64,000 nt of DNA from Desulfotomaculaceae bacterium (GTDB lineage: Bacteria > Bacillota > Desulfotomaculia > Desulfotomaculales > Pelotomaculaceae): NCBI GenBank assembly GCA_028702695.1, contig JAQVOH010000001.1, positions 71,756 through 135,755 of the forward strand. Direction: 5' to 3'. Shown in pieces: positions 36,049 through 45,275 of the stretch. Every line of letters starts with the position of its first letter. Position 1 is the stretch's first letter. The position numbers and the translations under genes were made by a program. Under the pieces are notes generated by a model. It made no database searches, had not been told where the DNA came from, and was given only the letters and a program-made list of their open reading frames with translations.

Positions 36049-36381
36049 ATGCTTTCATATCTATTGATACTGCTATTTTGCACCATGGATCATTTGTTTA
36101 CTTACTGGGAGATTGGCACGGGATGGGCTCAGGAATTAAATCCCTTACTAATAGGACTGATGAGCCTGCCCGTTAGTGCATCATTACCATTGAGACTGAG
36201 CTGGATCCTTGCAGGGCTCCTGGCGTTACGCTTTTTAACCAGGGTAAGGCCGGTTCTCGTCGAGAAGTGTCTGCGTACCCTGGTTGTGGTGTACGGCCTG
36301 GTAATATTATACCACGGCACAGTGATTTACAGGATTTTACACATTATCTCACGCATTAACTCCACGGACTGGCCCTACTAG
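36049..36381 (+). CDS. DUF5658-like small membrane protein
   Basis: About 110 aa with three hydrophobic segments. It has the pattern of DUF5658: an early Asp in TMDHLFTYWEI and an NPLL motif (QELNPLLIGLM). ATG 36049 after AGGTGATATGT. The end overlaps the convergent metallopeptidase gene by a few bases. Function unknown. Confidence 0.72.
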   Translation: MLSYLLILLFCTMDHLFTYWEIGTGWAQELNPLLIGLMSLPVSASLPLRLSWILAGLLALRFLTRVRPVLVEKCLRTLVVVYGLVILYHGTVIYRILHIISRINSTDWPY

Positions 36382-37115
36382 TCTGGCAGCGTCAGCAGTC
36401 TGCCGTTTTTCTTCAGCCAGGCGCGGTGTTCACTGTAGCCGGGGTAGATTTGTTCAACCAACGCCCAAAATTTCTTGGAATGATTCATCTCCACCAGGTG
36501 GGCCAGTTCATGTGCGACAATATAATCCAGAACCGGCAATGGGGCCATCACCAAGCGCCAGTTGAAATTCAAATTTTTTTGTTGCGAGCAACTGCCCCAG
36601 CGGGTTCTTTGCCCTTTGATAAAAACCCGTTTAAAGGGCAGTTTTAACTTTTCATTCATCACCCGGATTCTCTGGTTGATCAAAAGACGGGCCATTTGGC
36701 GCAGCCACCGCTCCAGTATTGCAGAAGGGTCCACATCCACCCCTGGCGGTACCACCACTACCAACCTGTCCTCCTCCACTTCTATAGCACTGGTAGAGCC
36801 AGGCTCCACCCGGGTCTCAACCAGATACTGCCTGCCCCGATAAAAAATACTGCGTTCTTGCGGCTGGTTGGCCTGCCTCTCGGCAGCTAGCCGGTCGGCA
36901 GCCTCCAGCTTTTTAAGGATCCAGACCTTCTTCTCCATCAGAATATCTTTTAGGTCCACCAGGTTAAAAGCTTCGGGAGCTACCACCTCAAAGACACAGG
37001 AATCCAGGCGCACCTGAAGAAGGAGGCGCCTGGCCCGGCTGCTTCTCCTTATAGTGTAAGGAACTATACAGCCGTCGAGATTAATTGAATCCTTCATTTC
37101 CCGCGAAAAAGACAT
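36378..37115 (-). CDS. YgjP-like metallopeptidase (DUF45)
   Basis: 245 aa. Zinc site HELAHLVEMNHSKKFW and the preceding family signature RTRWGSCS are intact, and the N-terminal half has the DUF45 beta-strands. Predicted zincin-type protease; its role in bacteria is uncertain. ATG after GGGAGTCGGT. Confidence 0.9.
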   Translation of the reverse strand: MSFSREMKDSINLDGCIVPYTIRRSSRARRLLLQVRLDSCVFEVVAPEAFNLVDLKDILMEKKVWILKKLEAADRLAAERQANQPQERSIFYRGRQYLVETRVEPGSTSAIEVEEDRLVVVVPPGVDVDPSAILERWLRQMARLLINQRIRVMNEKLKLPFKRVFIKGQRTRWGSCSQQKNLNFNWRLVMAPLPVLDYIVAHELAHLVEMNHSKKFWALVEQIYPGYSEHRAWLKKNGRLLTLPD

Positions 37116-37164
37116 ACCGACTCCCTGACTGATTATTTTGGACAGGCGCTAATTCCCAGGCTTC

Positions 37165-37404
37165 TTACTGGCTGCAGCAGGAACCAGGACCAGGGCAACC
37201 TTCAGGATTGGCCGCGCCGCAGCAGGACTTAAGTTCATCATTGGCCGGCTTACCTACTGAACTGGGTAAAAAAGGAGCCGAGATCAACTTTTTCAAGTTG
37301 GTACTGCCACATTCTACGCATTTCAACTCAATGTCCTTACCAGGTAGGTGGATAATATCAAATATTTTTTCACAGTCGCTGCATTTGTACTCAAAGATAG
37401 GCAT
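37165..37404 (-). CDS. FmdB-family zinc-ribbon protein
   Basis: 79 aa beginning MPIFEYKCSDCEKIFD, then KCVECGSTNL, the two CxxC knuckles of the FmdB ribbon. The tail is unusual: it holds two CC pairs and further cysteines (KSCCGAANPEGCPGPGSCCSQ), looking like a second metal-binding site. GGAGG lies upstream of ATG. Proposed regulatory role in formamidase/amidase systems, mostly unproven. Confidence 0.9.
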   Translation of the reverse strand: MPIFEYKCSDCEKIFDIIHLPGKDIELKCVECGSTNLKKLISAPFLPSSVGKPANDELKSCCGAANPEGCPGPGSCCSQ

Positions 37405-37583
37405 GATTTGACCTCCGTCATAGATTTAAAAACCTAACATATTTTCTTCATTTTCGATTCAAATCCTCCAGGGACAAGAAAAATATCCTGATATGTAAAC
37501 TCTTTGCATGGCAAGTGCGATCAAATCGCACCAACATCGTATGATTTACAGCCTCTACTGGTACCGTGTCAGCGGTATGAAAG

Positions 37584-37859
37584 TTACTCTGCAACAGGAA
37601 TCCTGCGCAGTTCAAATATTACCGGCCGATCGGGATCGGGGCAGGCCCAGGTGGTGCATTCACTATCATCACTCCATGGGAAATTGCCCCCATACAGTAG
37701 CGCAGCCACCGCAGAGCGAAGTGAATCGTAGGCAAACTGGCACAGACCTCCGGGTGTGAACTCGGTAAATTCAAAACTCTCCCCCACCTTGTGGCCATAA
37801 GAACAGCTTCCCTCACCACGAATCTCCACGATTGTGGCGATAACCTTAAACTTATACAT
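37584..37859 (-). CDS. TIGR04076-family small protein
   Basis: About 91 aa, matching the TIGR04076 pattern: KVIATIVEIRGEG, C-X-GHKVGESFEF, then GLCQFAYDSLRSAVAALLYGG and a late ACPDPDRPVIFEL. Three or four cysteines and one His are conserved-looking, so it may bind metal. ATG 37859 has GCGGGAGGG upstream; the listed start is 14 codons too early. Function unknown; common in anaerobes. Confidence 0.82.
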   Translation of the reverse strand: MYKFKVIATIVEIRGEGSCSYGHKVGESFEFTEFTPGGLCQFAYDSLRSAVAALLYGGNFPWSDDSECTTWACPDPDRPVIFELRRIPVAE

Positions 37860-37989
37860 TTGAAAGCCCTCCCGCCAGGTTAAAGTAGTAATTCGGTCCA
37901 TTAAATTCTCTTGCCTGTTGGCCCATTCCTGCAGGCAATTGCTTGTAAAAATGATGCATTAATTGAACTAGCCTGAACATAATATTTAT

Positions 37990-38187
37990 ATGAGCAAACA
38001 CAGATGTCACGTTGACCGGAAAAGGAATGAATATGGCAACGCTCTGTCCAAGGCGCGTCTTGAACGGATGGAGCGTCTGAACAAAAGTGCCCCCCTGGTT
38101 GAATACAATCTCGAAACCTTTTTGGGGAAATTTGAAGTTTACGACCCCAATAAGAATAAGGGGAGAAAAAGTAATCTCGTATTATAA
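37990..38187 (+). CDS. Small basic hypothetical protein
   Basis: 65 aa, rich in Lys and Arg (MSKHRCHVDRKRNEYGNALSKARLERMERL), ending with a hydrophilic stretch. Helical with no recognised motif. There is no clear ribosome site before ATG, so expression is doubtful, but composition is protein-like. The following 38190-38430 holds no gene I can support. Confidence 0.4.
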   Translation: MSKHRCHVDRKRNEYGNALSKARLERMERLNKSAPLVEYNLETFLGKFEVYDPNKNKGRKSNLVL

Positions 38188-38433
38188 TATCATAATGACC
38201 GCTGGTACAGACAACCATCCGTTAGCTACGCGCTATTCAAGCTTATGCATGCCTGCACACGCTACGGACCGCACCCAAGTTTACTCCGCACCGATTTCGG
38301 CTAATCCCGGACCAACAAGCCATTATATTTTGAACATGTTGATCTAAAATTTTCTTCATAGGATGTATAAATCAAACTGAAATTGTTAATACTATAGTCA
38401 TAGGCTCCTAAAGGCGCTCGACGCCGGGGGGCC

Positions 38434-39573
38434 TTATATTTTTGTCTTAACTGTTTGCTCCAGGCCTGGCTCCTTAGATTTTGCCGGAATAGCTATAAAC
38501 ATTCCCGCTACGCTTAGGGCAGCAGCAAAAAAAAGTACGCTCCGGTAACTGAAGCTCTCAGCAATCAGGCCACCCAACAAAGGGCCTAAAGCATTACACA
38601 AGTTTAGGGTGGATTGGAATATGCCACTTGATGTTCCTCTCTCTTCACCGCTTCGCAAGACAATCAGCAGCGCCCCAACGTAAAGGCAGGACCAGGCCAC
38701 CCCGAGCAGCGCCATAACGAGTACCAGGGAAAGCTTGCCGGTTACGAAGGCAAAGACCACAAAGACGAAAAATGAGAGCGCCTGGCCAAAGGCAAAAACC
38801 TTATACTCGGAATAGTGTTCCAGGTAACGCATGACGATAAACTGGACAGCAAAATTAACGCCCCACAACAGGCCAATCCAGAACTTACTGACGCCCAGGC
38901 TGGAAAGATAGAGCGGTAGTATAACCCAAACGGCGGTGGCGCCCAGGTGCCGTAGAAAAACAGCAAAGTAAATGCGGTTATTGCGTAGCAGTACCTGGAA
39001 TAATTTTGGAGACAGGGTATGGCGCAGGGCAGCCGTCTCTTGAAAAAAAAGGGAGGCTATAAAAGCAACGAGACAGATCACAAAGCTAATCAAGAAAAGC
39101 AGGTATATATCCTCCACCAACGCGGCCGCCATGGCGCCAAAAATCCAACCAAGGGAGCCGTAAGAGCTAAATTTGCCCATATCAATCCCACATTCAAAGG
39201 CATAAGCGATGGCCGCTGCCGTAGTTATACCCAGGGCAAACCCCACCATCCCACGCATCAACATCAGCAACACGACGCTATCGGCCAGGAGTTGGGCGGC
39301 AAAAGCCGCGCTGCTGACTAAAAGGCCCCAGCGAACAAAAGCGAGTCTGCCGATGCTGTCTGATTTCCAGCCGGAAACAAGTGATGACAACAAAAAAGCG
39401 GCCCCATAAACAGCCCCCACCAGACCTACCTGAGAATCAGAAGCCCCCAACTGGGCTCCCAGCAGGGGGACGAAGAGGTTGGAACCCTGGGTGGCAAATC
39501 CCAGGAGAAAGTTAACCAGCCCAACCAACCATAGCCGCCGGTTAATATTATCGCACATATGACTTTCCAACAA
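38434..39573 (-). CDS. MFS transporter
   Basis: About 380 aa with twelve hydrophobic segments. The loop between helices 2 and 3 (SGWKSDSIGRLAFVRWG) is the MFS motif-A equivalent. The N-terminal half resembles drug/sugar efflux MFS carriers. AAGGTGAGG is 6 nt before TTG 39573 (TTG 39570 is equally possible). Substrate unknown. Single gene. Confidence 0.85.
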   Translation of the reverse strand: MLESHMCDNINRRLWLVGLVNFLLGFATQGSNLFVPLLGAQLGASDSQVGLVGAVYGAAFLLSSLVSGWKSDSIGRLAFVRWGLLVSSAAFAAQLLADSVVLLMLMRGMVGFALGITTAAAIAYAFECGIDMGKFSSYGSLGWIFGAMAAALVEDIYLLFLISFVICLVAFIASLFFQETAALRHTLSPKLFQVLLRNNRIYFAVFLRHLGATAVWVILPLYLSSLGVSKFWIGLLWGVNFAVQFIVMRYLEHYSEYKVFAFGQALSFFVFVVFAFVTGKLSLVLVMALLGVAWSCLYVGALLIVLRSGEERGTSSGIFQSTLNLCNALGPLLGGLIAESFSYRSVLFFAAALSVAGMFIAIPAKSKEPGLEQTVKTKI

Positions 39574-39790
39574 AAAATACCTCACCTTCAAACCTGTACA
39601 GCGATTATCTTATCACAAATTAACCTATTTTTTTCACCTGGATTAATCAGCTTATACCATTTAGGCCGGGGTGAATATTGGATAGCATACTGCACTCGAA
39701 ATCAATTCAGGCATCGGTATGGGTAACAAAGGAAATAATATGTCCAAACCAAACATTTTATGATACATTGGAACTGAAAGGAGCTGATGT

Positions 39791-41059
39791 TTGTTGAATG
39801 GAAAGGTTTATGATAGGACAATTTCCAATAAATATCTTGGTGTACAGAGGAAAATTAATGGCGGCTCGCCTTTGGAAGCGAAGATAAAAGCGGAAGCTCA
39901 GTTGGCTAAATGGGCCAGACAGGAAAAGTTGCAAAAAGAGCGGGAACGCATTAAATTTTTAAAGGAACTGGCAGAACTTGACACCCGACAGGCCGAGTTT
40001 GCCATCAATACTTGTGACAGCATACTCAAAATCAACCTTTGTTCGGCTGCCAAACTTGATTGGGCTTCTTTTTACAATGACCAGCTATTACCCCCTTTCG
40101 TTTTTAAAGAGCACCCACCCCGCTACGAGCAGGTGGTCAGGGAAATGCGTGTCCCCCGTAAAAGTTTTTTTAGTGAACTTTTATTCCCATCCATTAGAAA
40201 AAAGCGGCTGGCGCTGGAGGATGCAGCCAGAGACAACTTCGAGGAACAAATGCGGGCTTATAACGCTAAGAAAGCATCTGCGCAGACCAGTTATGAGTTA
40301 GAGCGGGCAGCCTTTCATGATGAACAGTCTGGATTTAACCGCTCCGTGGATCAACTACAGTTGGATGTGGAAAAGGGAGAGCCAGCCGCCGTGGAAAGTC
40401 TGGTTCGCATAGCCCTGGCCAATCTCGAACTGCCGGATAAGTTTGAGGTGAGTTTTGACACCCATTATCACGGGCCGGAAAAGCTTATCGTGGTCAGCTG
40501 CATCCTGCCCGGACCTCTTGAAATGCCCCGGATAGTGAAATATGAATACCACGAGGAGGAAAACGGGACTTTGCCGGTAGAGATGGACCAGGCCAGCTTC
40601 GATGATTTTTATGAGTCAGCCTTATTGCAGATAACCCTGAGCGCTGTCCATAGAATATTCACATCTATGCCTGACAGGCAAATTCATATTGTGGGATTTA
40701 ATGGTCTAACTGGAGAGGGCGAATCCTGCATCCTTACCTGCAAAATATCCCGTGACCTTTTTGATTCAATAGACCTGGCCCGGGATGCACCTGATGTGTC
40801 GTTTCAAGCTATGCAGGGAGTAATGGTCAAACCCCTGACCGGTTTAACCCCGGTTGAGCCGCTCATATGGCCGGCAATACCTACTTTTCCCCGCCACGAA
40901 ACCGGTGGAATTACAACCAAACCGGACGGGCTGCACCAATCGGCTGCCTACCGGCCAGGCGAGCTCAAGAACGCAGCCAATAATCTCCTGGTAGGTTTAC
41001 TTGACCAAATTGAAAAGGATTTAATTAAACAACCTGACGGTAGTGATGTAGTCCACTGA
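39791..41059 (+). CDS. Large unknown protein resembling the N-terminal part of Mrr-type endonucleases
   Basis: 422 aa, TTG start after AAGGAG. Residues 25-70 and 120-180 form charged helices or coiled coil (KERERIKFLKELAE, RAYNAKKASAQTSYELERA), and the middle is beta-rich (EKLIVVSCILPGPLEMPRIVKYEY). From memory this layout matches the domain that precedes the Mrr nuclease in some Firmicute restriction-type proteins. The nuclease domain is absent; instead there is a low-complexity tail from about 350. So it may be a stand-alone partner or a truncated relative. Function unknown. Confidence 0.6.
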   Translation: MLNGKVYDRTISNKYLGVQRKINGGSPLEAKIKAEAQLAKWARQEKLQKERERIKFLKELAELDTRQAEFAINTCDSILKINLCSAAKLDWASFYNDQLLPPFVFKEHPPRYEQVVREMRVPRKSFFSELLFPSIRKKRLALEDAARDNFEEQMRAYNAKKASAQTSYELERAAFHDEQSGFNRSVDQLQLDVEKGEPAAVESLVRIALANLELPDKFEVSFDTHYHGPEKLIVVSCILPGPLEMPRIVKYEYHEEENGTLPVEMDQASFDDFYESALLQITLSAVHRIFTSMPDRQIHIVGFNGLTGEGESCILTCKISRDLFDSIDLARDAPDVSFQAMQGVMVKPLTGLTPVEPLIWPAIPTFPRHETGGITTKPDGLHQSAAYRPGELKNAANNLLVGLLDQIEKDLIKQPDGSDVVH

Positions 41060-41132
41060 ATTTCAGCAAATTTCTTACCACCCCATCTGTTATAATTAAG
41101 CTAGTTATATAATGCGGCAGGGGGTGTTTGAG

Positions 41133-41597
41133 ATGGATGCGCTGCTCAAAGATCTTGCGTTCTTTTACCGGGAACTTGATGAATTTTTGCAACCCTCCAC
41201 CAAGGACTGCGGACTGTGCGGTGAATGCTGCCTGAGGACAACCACGCTGCGAGTGTACCCCCCGGAAATGGAAAACATCAGGAGGTACGTGCAAAATGAC
41301 AGGTTGCTCAAGCTCTTTGAGAAGTTCACCAGTAATTCTATTATCAGCATCTGGGGCGATACTTCCGGCCATTGCCCTTTTCAGGAGGGATTGCTTTGCT
41401 CCATATATCCTGTCCGCCCCTATCACTGCCGTATTTACGGTCCTTACTACCACCAGGGACGTAGCCTCCTGAAAGGATGCGTCTACCAGGGAGAAGCCAA
41501 AAGCTATAGCAAGCGGGAAGAAATGCCCCGGATAGAGAAGCTCGACCTGCTTATTGAGAACTATCATAAACTGACCATAGAACCACAAAGCATGTAA
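41133..41597 (+). CDS. YkgJ-family cysteine-cluster protein
   Basis: 154 aa. The metal-binding cysteine pattern is CGLCGECC, then GHCPF, LCSIYPVRPYHCR and KGCVYQGE, as in YkgJ/UPF0153 proteins that bind Zn or an Fe-S cluster. ATG 41133 has GGGGGTG upstream; the listed start is seven codons early. Function unknown. Ends just before a long terminator. Confidence 0.88.
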   Translation: MDALLKDLAFFYRELDEFLQPSTKDCGLCGECCLRTTTLRVYPPEMENIRRYVQNDRLLKLFEKFTSNSIISIWGDTSGHCPFQEGLLCSIYPVRPYHCRIYGPYYHQGRSLLKGCVYQGEAKSYSKREEMPRIEKLDLLIENYHKLTIEPQSM

Positions 41598-41645
41598 AAA
41601 CAATAAATCTCCCCATATTGTTTCATGCCTTCTTACCAGCCACAA

Positions 41646-41695
41646 AAAGTACCCCCTTATGATAGTGTTCAAACGCTACCATAAGGGGGTACTTT
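41646..41695. terminator. Long bidirectional terminator between ykgJ and rubrerythrin genes
   Basis: AAAGTACCCCCTTATG and CATAAGGGGGTACTTT form a 16-bp perfect stem, extended by a few pairs (TAG/CTA) toward the loop. It serves the convergent YkgJ-like and rubrerythrin genes. Confidence 0.85.
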
Positions 41696-41780
41696 AATTA
41701 TCTGTCCGTTTTTCGGGGTTTTAGATCAAAACACGTCGGGGATTTTTTAATATATTTGACTGGAAGGGCTCGTGCCCGGT

Positions 41781-42272
41781 TTAGCCAATGTTTTTAAAGG
41801 CTTTAGGCGGAGACCCGCAGATGGGGCATTTTTCCGGAGCACTATTTTCATGAATGTAACCACAGACTGTACAAAGATAGTAATCTGTGTCAGCCTTGCT
41901 GTCCAGGGCAGCCAAAGCTTTTTGATAAAGGTCGGCATGGACTTTTTCCGCTTCGTTGGCAAATGTGAAAGCCCTTTTAGCCTGACTGTTCCCCTCAGCC
42001 TCAGCTGTCTGGATAAACCCAGGGTACATCTGAGTAAACTCATAGGTCTCCCCTTCGATGGCCCCCTGCAAATTTTCCGCAGTCGTTTTAATCCCACCCA
42101 GGACCCTCAGTTCCATTTGCGCATGGATCGCCTCGGCCTCAGACGCAGCCCTGAACAGCTTGGCCACACCGGGATACCCTTCATCATCAGCTTTTTTGGC
42201 AAAAGCCAGATATTTGCGGTTAGCCTGGGATTCCCCGGCAAAAGATTCTTTTAAGCATTTTTCTGTACTCAC
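41781..42272 (-). CDS. Rubrerythrin
   Basis: Peroxide-reducing di-iron protein of anaerobes, 163 aa. The four-helix domain has the iron ligands in KESFAGESQANRKY, SEAEAIHAQME, EGETYEFTQMYPGF and ANEAEKVHADLY. The C-terminal rubredoxin-like domain has CTVCGYIHE and CPICGSP. The real start is GTG 42272, after AAAGGAGG; the listed ORF adds 21 residues. Probably receives electrons from rubredoxin. Confidence 0.96.
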   Translation of the reverse strand: MSTEKCLKESFAGESQANRKYLAFAKKADDEGYPGVAKLFRAASEAEAIHAQMELRVLGGIKTTAENLQGAIEGETYEFTQMYPGFIQTAEAEGNSQAKRAFTFANEAEKVHADLYQKALAALDSKADTDYYLCTVCGYIHENSAPEKCPICGSPPKAFKNIG

Positions 42273-42342
42273 GTATTTCCCTCCTTTTTCACTTTGGTGT
42301 TTAATTATCCCAATTATTTTGTAAATAATACCCACACCAATT

Positions 42343-42726
42343 TTATATTAAGGTGCTAAGACTAGCAAGCCTTTTAAGTGCTTTCAGGTTATCATTGTCT
42401 CCAGTCTTGGCCCGCTTCTCCAGGGCGACCATATTTAATACAGCTTGCGCCGGTTCACCGCATACGGCCGAATGGGGTTCTTCCACAAAGGAATCCAATT
42501 TGTCCCATAGCCAGTGATAGCGCCGCGCCCAAACGCTGGTCTGGTCCATGCCCTGCTGAACCACAGCCCACCTGCCGTCTCCAGTGAAAGCAAAGACATG
42601 ATGGCAGGTCCGTATTCCTCAACGACAGCCTCAATGATAGCAGAGCTTAAGTTTTACCATCCGTTCAAAGAGCCAGCGGGGACAGTGGTGGCCATGCAAG
42701 GGAAGGTTGGCTATGCCCGTTCGCAT
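42343..42726 (-). pseudogene. Decayed DUF763 gene
   Basis: ATG 42726 follows GAGGTGATGT and reads MRTGIANLPLHG then CPRWLFERMVKL, the exact start of DUF763 proteins. The frame then shifts near 42650 (…SSAIIEAVVEEYGPA…), shifts again, and the last piece (ORF 42343-42564) reads WAVVQQGMDQTSVWARRYHWL and SFVEEPHSAVCG, the DUF763 middle. Normal members are about 370 aa; here only about 128 codons in three frames remain, with the middle deleted and the C-terminus lost. A broken gene. Confidence 0.85.
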
Positions 42727-42803
42727 ATACATCACCTCTTAGCTAGGCTAATTATGCAACGAACACAGTTCTAGGCAACCTGGAGCAGTTAATAAATTCA
42801 AAA

Positions 42804-42820
42804 CGGACCTAAAAGGTCCG
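42804..42820 (-). terminator. Terminator after the GGCT-like gene
   Basis: CGGACCT-TTT-AGGTCCG on the minus strand, followed by TTTTGAATTTATT, about 60 nt past the stop. Confidence 0.65.
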
Positions 42821-42881
42821 ACTGAAGTATAACAATATACTACTAAATAATTCAACCATTAAAATTATATATCAAGCTGAT

Positions 42882-43313
42882 TTAACCCTTGCTTCGCTCA
42901 CGTAAATACATGCCCCAGTCGCCATCAGTGATGACTTCGGCATGTTGCTTCAGCCACTCCCCCTTGGAGGGCGGCCAGAGGTACATGTGAGCCTTCACAG
43001 TTTCCCCTGTATCAAGATTTTCAACGTCAACAATCTCACGTAGCAGGTAGCTCTGACTTTCAACACCCGTGAATTTCTCAATCTCATCTATTTCCGGCAG
43101 TATGGACATGAGATCTCTGGTTTCATACATCACTCCCTGAACAATCCCGTCTCCCCCGAGTAGCACTACCGGATAGTTATCCTCCGGCAGGCGGTACATC
43201 GTGCCCCTGACCCTGGCTTTAAAGGTTTTTGGGTTGTGGTCCTTGATAAAACGGTTGTAGTTCTTCAACCCAGGAAGTAAAGTGCCGTAAATAAACATAT
43301 TGTGCAGATACAT
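42882..43313 (-). CDS. Gamma-glutamylcyclotransferase-fold (AIG2-like) protein
   Basis: 143 aa with the fold's opening MFIYGTLLPGLKN (the YGxL motif), RVRGTMYRLP-NYPVV, and EIDEIEKFTGVE with the conserved acidic residue. Such proteins cleave gamma-glutamyl amines or are uncharacterised cyclotransferases. ATG after GGGAGGGGTGG. Monocistronic. Confidence 0.88.
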   Translation of the reverse strand: MYLHNMFIYGTLLPGLKNYNRFIKDHNPKTFKARVRGTMYRLPEDNYPVVLLGGDGIVQGVMYETRDLMSILPEIDEIEKFTGVESQSYLLREIVDVENLDTGETVKAHMYLWPPSKGEWLKQHAEVITDGDWGMYLRERSKG

Positions 43314-43567
43314 TTAACCACCCCTCCCGTTTTTTGAAACCACACAAAAGATAGCTTTTTTAACGCTATTTTCCTGATTTTATTATATAGTATTTTGGTA
43401 ATAGTTTTTGTAGCATTTTAAAAATATTATAATAATTTCTTCAAACCCTACCTTGCGCCTTTGCTGTAGACTTAGGAAGGAAATAACCCTAGCATAGAGA
43501 ATACATTTATATTCTACACAAGAAGACAGTTTTAGACATGTGAAAAATTACAAAGGTGGTGTTGGGA

Positions 43568-44548
43568 TTGCGGGAAAAAGTCCAATTCATGATGTTGCTT
43601 GTAGTGCTTTTATTAGTGGCAGGGTGCAGCAGTCAGGGCACTGGCAATAAGGAAGTTAAGGCCACCGTGCCTGAAAAAATTGTGGTACAGGCCCCGATGG
43701 GACCTCCTACCGCCCCGCTTTTCAAGATGGCTGAGAACAGCCCGCTCAAGGATACCAAGGTGGAACTGGTGATATACAAGTCCGTAGAGGAGGCTACCAC
43801 CCGAGCCGTAAAGGGTGAGGCTGACTTTACCGTACTGCCCGTTAACGTGGCAGCCAAATTATATAACAAAGGCGTCGGTATTTCCCTGGCTAATGTCAGT
43901 ACCTGGGGCATACTTTACCTGGTATCAGCTGACAGCACGGTCAGGGACTGGGGTGACCTGACTGGCCAGGACCTTTATGTGGGGGCCAGGGGTTCTACTC
44001 CAGACGTTCTGACCCAGTATCTGCTTGATAAAAACGGGCTGAACGCTGGCGAAGTCCGGCTGAACTACCTGGAATCACCGGAAATAGCACAGATGATGAT
44101 CAACGGGCTGGTTAAAAACGCTGTGTTGCCGGAACCAATGGTGACCCAGGTCCTTTTGAACAACAAAGAAGTCCGGGTAGTCAGGGATTTCTACAGCGAC
44201 TGGCAGAAATTCGAAACAGACTCAGCCGGACTACCTCAGGCCGGGATGGTTGTACGCAACGAATTCGCCAAAGCATACCCACAAGCATTAAGCGAGTTTC
44301 AACAAGCCTACGCCAGGGAACTGGATTCGACCATCGCTGACCCGGCCGGAGCCGCCCCACTAGTAGAAAAGAACCTGAAGATGCCTGCCCCGGTATTTAT
44401 CCAGAGCATGACGCGCACCCGCCTGAAATACGTTTCCGGCAGCGGGGCAAAAGCCGATGTCAATACCTATCTGACCCGACTTCTCGAATTGTCGCCGGAT
44501 ATGGTGGGAGGGAAGCTTCCCGATGAAAAATTCTTCCTGGCCGATTAG
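43568..44548 (+). CDS. ABC substrate-binding lipoprotein (SsuA/TauA/ThiY-like)
   Basis: Lipoprotein signal with lipobox LLVAGC, then a type II binding-protein fold (VVQAPMGPPTAPLFKMAEN, ADFTVLPVNVAAKLYN, LVSADSTVRDW). About 326 aa. The AAAGGTGG site favours TTG 43568 rather than the listed GTG. First gene of a three-gene importer; its end overlaps the permease gene. Substrate not identifiable; candidates are sulfonates, nitrate, aromatic acids or a thiamine precursor. Confidence 0.85.
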   Translation: MREKVQFMMLLVVLLLVAGCSSQGTGNKEVKATVPEKIVVQAPMGPPTAPLFKMAENSPLKDTKVELVIYKSVEEATTRAVKGEADFTVLPVNVAAKLYNKGVGISLANVSTWGILYLVSADSTVRDWGDLTGQDLYVGARGSTPDVLTQYLLDKNGLNAGEVRLNYLESPEIAQMMINGLVKNAVLPEPMVTQVLLNNKEVRVVRDFYSDWQKFETDSAGLPQAGMVVRNEFAKAYPQALSEFQQAYARELDSTIADPAGAAPLVEKNLKMPAPVFIQSMTRTRLKYVSGSGAKADVNTYLTRLLELSPDMVGGKLPDEKFFLAD

Positions 44549-45275
44549 AAGCCTATTGCCTATTTCCGGTCTGGCCCTGTTTATCGTTCTCTGGCAAATA
44601 CTGTCCGGCCTTTATAACCATGTAATTATACCTTCACCTGTAGAGGTCGTGCGTTCCTTCTACGGCCTGGCAGTTGGCGGTGAGCTATGGGAACAGGGCC
44701 GTCACTCCATCGCGAGGGGACTGGCCGGGTTCGGGTTGGCAGTGGCAGCAGGCACTCCCCTCGGCCTCCTGATCGGACTAAATCCTGTTGCAGCCAGCCT
44801 CTTCCGGCCGGTAGTGGTGATTTTACAGGTTACTCCGCTGATTTCCTGGCTGCTGCTGGCAATGATCTGGATTGGTTTTAGTGGGGTGCCAGTCTTTATC
44901 GTTTTTGTGACGACCGTACCTTTGATCGTTATCAATGTCTTCCAGGGTGTAAACAGCATTGAACAGCAGTTGTTGCAGATGGCTTCGGTCTTTCGCATCG
45001 GCAAAGCGCGGGTGTTGCGGGAGATTTACCTGCCCCAGGTGGCGCCCTACCTCCTGGCCGGCATCTCCAATGCCCTGGGTGTGACCTGGAAGGCCGTAGC
45101 AATGGCAGAATTCCTAAGCGTTCAAGCAGGTATCGGGGCAAGTATGGCTGTGGCCAGGATCAACCTGGAGACAGCCGACCTTTTTGCCTGGACTGCTTCT
45201 CTAATCGGACTGGGTCTGGTAACGGACCGACTGCTATCCTACCTGACCCGCCGCAAACTGAGTCACTGGATGTGA
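44523..45275 (+). CDS. ABC transporter permease (SsuC/TauC type)
   Basis: 250 aa, about six membrane segments, EAA loop EQQLLQMASVFRIGKARVLREIYLPQ. The C-terminal block reads …VAMAEFLSVQAGIGASM. It shows what the UGA-split permease of the selenium island should look like after its stop: Met occupies the position equivalent to the UGA. Overlaps both neighbours. Confidence 0.9.
   Translation: MKNSSWPIRSLLPISGLALFIVLWQILSGLYNHVIIPSPVEVVRSFYGLAVGGELWEQGRHSIARGLAGFGLAVAAGTPLGLLIGLNPVAASLFRPVVVILQVTPLISWLLLAMIWIGFSGVPVFIVFVTTVPLIVINVFQGVNSIEQQLLQMASVFRIGKARVLREIYLPQVAPYLLAGISNALGVTWKAVAMAEFLSVQAGIGASMAVARINLETADLFAWTASLIGLGLVTDRLLSYLTRRKLSHWM

Noticed and set aside
43440-43567. Possible riboswitch upstream of the SsuABC-like operon
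   Set aside because: No conserved motif of any riboswitch class I know could be recognised.
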